DNA of 10,231 nucleotides from an uncultured Eubacteriales bacterium (lineage in GTDB: Bacteria > Bacillota > Clostridia > Monoglobales > Firm-18): positions 1-10,231 of the forward strand of contig CAJLYO010000041.1 in NCBI GenBank assembly GCA_905210885.1, written 5' to 3'. Below, in pieces: positions 7,257-10,231 of the stretch; position 1 is the first letter of the stretch, and the number at the start of each line of letters is the position of its first letter. The position numbers were made by a program, and so were the translations under genes. The notes under the pieces are model-generated. The model did not search any database and had not been told where the DNA came from. It worked only from the letters and a program-made list of their open reading frames with translations.

Positions 7257-7672
7257 TGAAAGAGTATATTTCCGTTGATACCAGACAAATGCGTAAATCA
7301 ACGCGCATTGCGGCCATTGCGGCAGGTTTGTTTTTCATAGGACTGGGCATCATCAGACCCTCCATTTATGCGGGTCTGATCGGTGCAGTCATCATTGCGG
7401 CAATGCTCCTGAGCAAGGAGACAGTTGTTTGTGAAGAAGGAATCGTCGTAAGGTATGATGCGATTTTGTATCAATACAGAGAAGTATGGCCGTGGGAGGA
7501 AATCAAGGAGATTCACAAAGAACTTTCACCGGACTGCAAACAGTACGGACTGCATTTTATGAAGGATATCATGACCAAAAGACTTGTCTTTCCGATTCCG
7601 GAGGCAAAAGAGGTTTTGGAGTTTGCGAAAGAAATGAATCCTGAAATTCACATCGGCAATGTGAATGAATAA
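7256..7672 (+). CDS. Small membrane protein with two helices and a possible PH-like domain
   Basis: I do not recognise this 138-residue protein by name. A short basic N-terminus is followed by two hydrophobic segments at about 17-34 and 36-53 joined by a tight turn (RPS), which should form a membrane hairpin. The rest, about 55-138, is soluble. Its pattern (VVCEEGIVVRYD, then YREVWPWEEIKEI) recalls bacterial PH-like domains of membrane-anchored proteins; this is a weak inference from pattern only. The start ATG overlaps the last base of the nhaC stop (TAATG), so it is probably translated by coupling to nhaC and may act with it. It is closed by the terminator at 7685-7721. Confidence 0.75.
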   Translation: MKEYISVDTRQMRKSTRIAAIAAGLFFIGLGIIRPSIYAGLIGAVIIAAMLLSKETVVCEEGIVVRYDAILYQYREVWPWEEIKEIHKELSPDCKQYGLHFMKDIMTKRLVFPIPEAKEVLEFAKEMNPEIHIGNVNE

Positions 7673-7684
7673 CAAAATATGATG

Positions 7685-7721
7685 ACTGCCGCATGGACAC
7701 AAATCGATGCGGCAGTTTTTT
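7685..7721 (+). terminator. Rho-independent terminator after the nhaC unit
   Basis: ACTGCCGCAT (7685-7694) pairs perfectly with ATGCGGCAGT (7707-7716) around a 12-base loop, followed by a T run to 7721. It starts 12 bases after the stop of the small membrane gene. The convergent minus-strand LysM gene ends at 7768, so the stem may also slow transcription from that side, although there is no good T run in that direction. Confidence 0.88.
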
Positions 7722-7738
7722 GGTAAACTTTAACTTGA

Positions 7739-7755
7739 CCGCCGCTGCGCGGCGG
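7739..7755 (-). repeat. GC-rich hairpin after the LysM gene, possible weak terminator
   Basis: CCGCCGC (7739-7745) pairs with GCGGCGG (7749-7755) around a 3-base loop, 12 bases past the stop of the minus-strand LysM gene. On that strand only scattered T bases follow the stem, so it is at best a weak terminator or RNA 3'-end stabiliser. Confidence 0.4.
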
Positions 7756-7767
7756 CATATATGCGCG

Positions 7768-8115
7768 CTACATCGGGATGCAGAGCTCAGTGCCGACTAA
7801 CATGTTGTACGGGTCGATATGCGGGTTCGCGCGCATGAGCGCGTCGAGCTTGACGTTGTGCATTTTGGCGATTAAGTACAGGGTGTCTCCGGCTTTGACG
7901 GTATGTTTTTTCGTGCAGCTTTCCGGCGCGGCCGGCAGCTGATCCGCGGTTCCCGGAATGCAGAGCCTTGTGCCGATCTGCAGATTATATGGATTTTCGA
8001 TACCGTTGACTTTCATCAGCAGGCTGACCGGCAGCTCGTATTTTTCGGCAATCGAGTACAGCGTATCCCCTTCACTGACTGTATAGACATCAATGCAGTA
8101 CAAGCAGTTTTTCAT
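7768..8115 (-). CDS. Short two-LysM protein without signal peptide
   Basis: This 115-residue protein is almost entirely two LysM peptidoglycan-binding repeats: 11-54 (YTVSEGDTLYSIAEKY to LCIP) and 71-114 (HTVKAGDTLYLIAKMH to LCIP), joined by a short linker rich in proline and alanine. There is no signal peptide, membrane segment or catalytic domain. The N-terminus carries a CxxC pair (C4, C7), and each repeat ends in LCIP. LysM proteins without signal peptides occur in clostridia and bacilli as spore-coat or forespore proteins, which is a possible role, but nothing here proves it. The start at 8115 is chosen because GAGAGGTGGAG (8121-8131 on the minus strand) lies 5 bases upstream; an earlier in-frame start at 8241 lacks such a site and would add 42 residues of unlikely sequence. 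Confidence 0.85.
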   Translation of the reverse strand: MKNCLYCIDVYTVSEGDTLYSIAEKYELPVSLLMKVNGIENPYNLQIGTRLCIPGTADQLPAAPESCTKKHTVKAGDTLYLIAKMHNVKLDALMRANPHIDPYNMLVGTELCIPM

Positions 8116-8260
8116 GTATTCTCCACCTCTCTTGATTTGCGCGTCTGCCTGTGGCAAACCGCAGTCTTTTACCTTATATATATTTTGCGCTATTGAAAAA
8201 TGTGCATGAATTTTGCGTGAGGCGTGGAATTTATTCCGCATACCGGGGCCAAAAGCACGT
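8116..8260. other. Upstream region of the LysM gene
   Basis: Apart from the ribosome binding site at 8121-8131, this stretch should hold the minus-strand promoter of the LysM gene. An AT-rich run reading AAAATATATATAAGG on the minus strand (about 8174-8188) could supply a -10 element, but no convincing -35 partner was found and no sporulation-type promoter can be assigned. No coding region is supported. Confidence 0.3.
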
Positions 8261-8311
8261 AAAAAACGGCAGATGATGAAACGAAAAAACGCTTAAATCA
8301 CTGCCGTTTTT
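8261..8311 (-). terminator. Long-loop terminator after the atoE gene
   Basis: AAAAACGGCAG (8262-8272) pairs with CTGCCGTTTTT (8301-8311), an 11-bp stem. Inside it, TGAT (8274-8277) can pair with ATCA (8297-8300), extending the helix past a one-base bulge. Read on the minus strand, the stem ends in TTTTTT, as expected for termination of the transporter gene whose stop is at 8397. The A and T flanks are symmetrical, so plus-strand activity is also possible. Confidence 0.72.
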
Positions 8312-8334
8312 AGGATGAGCGCCATGCGCGCATA

Positions 8335-8383
8335 GAAATCTCAGATTTGATTTTCATTATACGCATTTTGCTTCGCGAGAAGC
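8335..8383. repeat. Two small inverted repeats between atoE and its terminator
   Basis: AAATCT (8336-8341) and AGATTT (8343-8348) form a near-perfect palindrome, and GCTTC (8370-8374) with GAAGC (8379-8383) forms a 5-bp hairpin with loop GCGA. Both lie in the 3' untranslated part of the minus-strand transporter transcript. Their function is unknown and they may be chance. Confidence 0.35.
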
Positions 8384-8396
8384 GACGCTCTTGTGG

Positions 8397-9749
8397 TTAG
8401 AAGAAGTACGCCCAGGCGAGGAAACCAAGACAGGCGATGATGCCGACATACAACGTGATGATGACCAGATAGCCCATGATGTTGCGGGCGGATAAGCCTG
8501 CGATACCCAGAGCCGGAAGCGCCCAGAACGGCTGGATCATATTCGTCCATTGGTCACCCCATGCAATCGCCATCGCTGCACGCCCATACTCGATTCCCAT
8601 TTCGGTCGCTGCAGGCATGACAATCGGAGCCTGCACTGCCCACTGGCCGCCGCCGGACGGAACGAAGAAGTTAATAATACCTGCAGACAGGAACGTTAGC
8701 AGTGGGAAAGTGTATTCATTGGAAATCCTTACAGAAAAGTCCGCGATGATTGCCGCAAGCGAAATACCTGTTTCCGGATTTTTCGCGACCATCAGTCCCA
8801 TAATACCCGCATAGAACGGGAACTGGAGCAGGATTCCCGCAGCACCGCTGGCTGCGCCGGTAATCGCGTCAACATATTTGCGCAGATCGCCGTGGAGCAG
8901 GATGCCAAGCGCCAAAAAAATGAGGTTGACGATGTTCAGCGACAGATTAAAACCGTTCATCGCGAAGTTATAAACGATATAGCTGAACGCGAGCAGCAGG
9001 GTGATGAACCATAAGACCTTGCTGTGCTCGATCTTCTCCGCCGGCGTATCAATCGTGTAGGTTTTTTCTTTTTCCTCCACAAGCAGGGCGGGATCAACGA
9101 GAATCGTGTGTTCAGAAGCCGGGTGCATCGCGTAGTTGACGAGGGGCATCGTGATCAGAATCAACAGACACATACCGAGGTTGACCGGATGAAAAATGGT
9201 CTCCGCGGTGCTGACTTGATAAGTAACGTCTAAAATCGTGGTTCCTTTTTCAGAACCGAGCTGCAGCGGAATGGAGCCGGAAAGACCCGCGTGCCAGATG
9301 ACAAAGCCGGAGTAAGCGGACGCAATCAGCAGCGGATAGTCCACGTCTTTTGCATGCTTTGCGATTTCCTTGGCGAGCAGCGCACCCGCGATCAGACCAA
9401 AGCCCCAGTTCAGCCAGCAGCAGATGGTAGAAACGAAAGTCACGATCAGAATCGCGCGCATTTTTGTCGTGGCAGTGCGAGCAATCATACCCAGACCTTT
9501 TTTGCAAATGGATGCGGAGGCCATTGCGGAACCCAGCACCAAAACCAGTGCCATCTGCATGGAGAAAGCGAGCAGTCCCCAGATACCCGCATCGTTACCC
9601 CAGGCTGAGAGCATTTGAATCGGACCCTGTTTGGTTCCGAGCATGCCGCCGATAAAAACGATAATAGTCAGGATGATAGCGAATAAGAACGGATCCGGCA
9701 GCCACCGGTTCACAACTCTTACGCAAGCGTTTGTAAATTTCTTAAACAT
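8397..9749 (-). CDS. atoE: AtoE-family short-chain fatty acid transporter
   Basis: This is a polytopic membrane protein of 450 residues, the usual length of the short-chain fatty acid (acetoacetate/butyrate) transporter family typified by E. coli AtoE. Family-like features are the N-terminal RWLPDPFLFAIILT (15-28), NWGFGLIAGALLAKEIA (114-130), WHAGLSGSIPLQ (152-163), FFVPSGGGQWAVQAPIV (361-377) and GDQWTNMIQPFWALP (398-412). About 11-12 hydrophobic segments are visible, with a charged loop at about 225-243. The ATG at 9749 is chosen because GAGGTGA (9754-9760 on the minus strand) sits just upstream; an earlier ATG at 9791 would add 14 residues across the leader palindrome. Arginine codons are mostly CGN, unlike nhaC. 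It is transcribed alone from the promoter at 9857-9885. Substrate is inferred from the family only. Confidence 0.88.
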   Translation of the reverse strand: MFKKFTNACVRVVNRWLPDPFLFAIILTIIVFIGGMLGTKQGPIQMLSAWGNDAGIWGLLAFSMQMALVLVLGSAMASASICKKGLGMIARTATTKMRAILIVTFVSTICCWLNWGFGLIAGALLAKEIAKHAKDVDYPLLIASAYSGFVIWHAGLSGSIPLQLGSEKGTTILDVTYQVSTAETIFHPVNLGMCLLILITMPLVNYAMHPASEHTILVDPALLVEEKEKTYTIDTPAEKIEHSKVLWFITLLLAFSYIVYNFAMNGFNLSLNIVNLIFLALGILLHGDLRKYVDAITGAASGAAGILLQFPFYAGIMGLMVAKNPETGISLAAIIADFSVRISNEYTFPLLTFLSAGIINFFVPSGGGQWAVQAPIVMPAATEMGIEYGRAAMAIAWGDQWTNMIQPFWALPALGIAGLSARNIMGYLVIITLYVGIIACLGFLAWAYFF

Positions 9750-9779
9750 AAAATCACCTCGAAAAAATGATAGGAAGGG

Positions 9780-9800
9780 TACCTTTGTCAAGCAAAGGTA
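9780..9800. promoter_or_regulatory. 21-bp palindrome in the atoE leader
   Basis: TACCTTTG (9780-9787) and CAAAGGTA (9793-9800) are perfect 8-bp inverted arms around TCAAG. The dyad lies between the predicted transcription start (near 9850) and the atoE ribosome binding site. There is no T run after it, so it is not a simple terminator; a repressor operator or an RNA hairpin in the leader are both possible. Confidence 0.5.
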
Positions 9801-9856
9801 TAAAAAACCGGTACACGTTAGCTTTCAATGAAAAAACCACCATGTATTCCGTATAC

Positions 9857-9885
9857 AGTGTATTGACTTGTTAAAACGATGTCAA
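9857..9885 (-). promoter_or_regulatory. Predicted promoter of atoE
   Basis: On the minus strand a perfect -35 box TTGACA (9880-9885) is followed after 17 bp by TACACT (9857-9862), a four-of-six -10 box. This gives a leader of about 100 bases before the ATG at 9749. TTGAC (9863-9867) and GTCAA (9881-9885) form an inverted repeat across the spacer and -35, which may be an operator. Confidence 0.6.
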
Positions 9886-10142
9886 GCGGTCAGATAAAAC
9901 CTTAGCGTGGTGTTAACAAAAAAATAACAAACTTTTTGACCGCGTAATTCCGACATGCACGCGAGCCTGTCTGCAGGGCGGAATGACTGTTTGATATCGC
10001 AGAGCATGTATCAGATCATCTATTCCATACTCAGAAGCGAGTATGAAACCGGAGGAGATCATTAAAGTTTCCAACGGCGCACATACGGAATTTCCTTAAA
10101 AACTTCACACGCCCTTCGCTTTTCTTGTATAAGGAAATATGA
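9886..10142. other. Divergent intergenic region with spaced inverted repeats
   Basis: This gap separates the minus-strand atoE promoter from the next plus-strand gene. It holds GCGGTCA (9886-9892) repeated inverted as TGACCGC (9937-9943), and ATTCCG (9947-9952) inverted as CGGAAT (9979-9984) enclosing a smaller CCTG/CAGG pair (9966-9969, 9974-9977). Two very short frames, 9955-10065 and 10043-10099, are open but have no support as genes. No RNA gene was recognised. Confidence 0.4.
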
Positions 10143-10148
10143 TACAAT
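10140..10148 (+). promoter_or_regulatory. Extended -10 promoter of the last gene
   Basis: TGATACAAT is an extended -10 element (TG, one base, TACAAT). The -35 region is weak (TTTCTT at 10121-10126, 16 bp upstream), which is usual for extended -10 promoters. Transcription would start near 10155, about 23 bases before the ATG at 10178. Confidence 0.5.
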
Positions 10149-10177
10149 GAAAGAATCAAGCGAAAGGAAATATGAGT

Positions 10178-10231
10178 ATGAGAGAAAAATTCTCTAATTT
10201 TTTTAGAAATGTCAATCCGGTCATCTTGATC
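10178..10231 (+). CDS. Start of an unidentified gene, cut by the window end
   Basis: Eighteen codons are present: MREKFSNFFRNVNPVILI. AAAGGA at 10163-10168 is 9 bases before this ATG; another in-frame ATG at 10172 is only 3 bases from it and less likely. A short, basic, amphipathic start followed by the hydrophobic run PVILI would suit another membrane transporter, but the fragment is too short to assign a family. It is divergent from atoE. Confidence 0.55.
   Translation, partial: MREKFSNFFRNVNPVILI

Noticed and set aside
7903..8196. Open frame of 97 codons on the plus strand
   Set aside because: It is antisense to the LysM protein, whose repeats are clearly real on the minus strand.
9291..9655. 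Several overlapping plus-strand frames of 63 to 105 codons
   Set aside because: They are shadows of the atoE gene; none has a start site or domain.
9955..10099. Two short overlapping frames (9955-10065, 36 residues; 10043-10099, 18 residues) as a decayed gene
   Set aside because: They are too short to match to any family, have no good ribosome binding site, and could be open by chance.
1..10231. Mobile element, prophage or defence system explaining the junction or the muramidase
   Set aside because: No transposase, integrase, phage structural gene, target-site duplication or terminal inverted repeat was seen around 5800 or elsewhere; the GH25 enzyme has a signal peptide and no holin neighbour.

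Overview
The window looks like chromosomal DNA from an anaerobic member of the Bacillota, most likely class Clostridia. The signs are AGGAG-type ribosome binding sites at almost every gene, TTGACA/TATAAT-type promoters, LysM cell-wall proteins, a purE-purC-purM-purN cluster, and NhaC and AtoE family transporters. No species can be named from sequence alone.

Left half (1 to about 5800). The window opens in the last 79 codons of a cysteine synthase (cysK). Next comes a secreted GH25 muramidase with two LysM repeats, closed by a strong terminator. A near-consensus promoter (TTGCAA, 17 bp, TATAAT) then starts a tight plus-strand operon: an ACT-ACT-metallo-beta-lactamase protein, purE, purC, purM and purN. 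The four pur enzymes cover AIR synthesis (PurM), GAR formylation (PurN), and the carboxylation and SAICAR steps (PurE, PurC) of de novo purine synthesis.

Junction (about 5796 to 5815). After purN, a gene with a good ribosome binding site begins MELYNINDLLTENEYPGRGI. This resembles the N-terminus of PurO-type IMP cyclohydrolase, the gene expected next in such operons. After about 23 codons the reading frame runs without a stop into a complete NhaC-family Na+/H+ antiporter. Codon use changes at the same place: ATA is a common isoleucine codon before it and absent from the roughly 50 isoleucines of the antiporter after it. The point is therefore either a real recombination that put nhaC under the purine promoter, or an artificial join of two sequences. 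The window alone cannot decide, but it is its most important irregularity.

Right half (about 5815 to 10231). nhaC overlaps by one base a small two-helix membrane protein with a possible PH-like domain, and a strong terminator follows. On the minus strand lie a short LysM protein without a signal peptide and, after its own hairpin terminator, an AtoE-family short-chain fatty acid transporter. The transporter has a recognisable promoter and a 21-bp palindrome in its leader. The last 54 bases start a divergent plus-strand gene cut off by the window end.

No tRNA, rRNA, CRISPR array, transposase or recognisable riboswitch was seen. No wholly new system is evident. The points most worth following are the fusion junction, the ACT-MBL protein heading the purine operon, and the small membrane protein coupled to nhaC.
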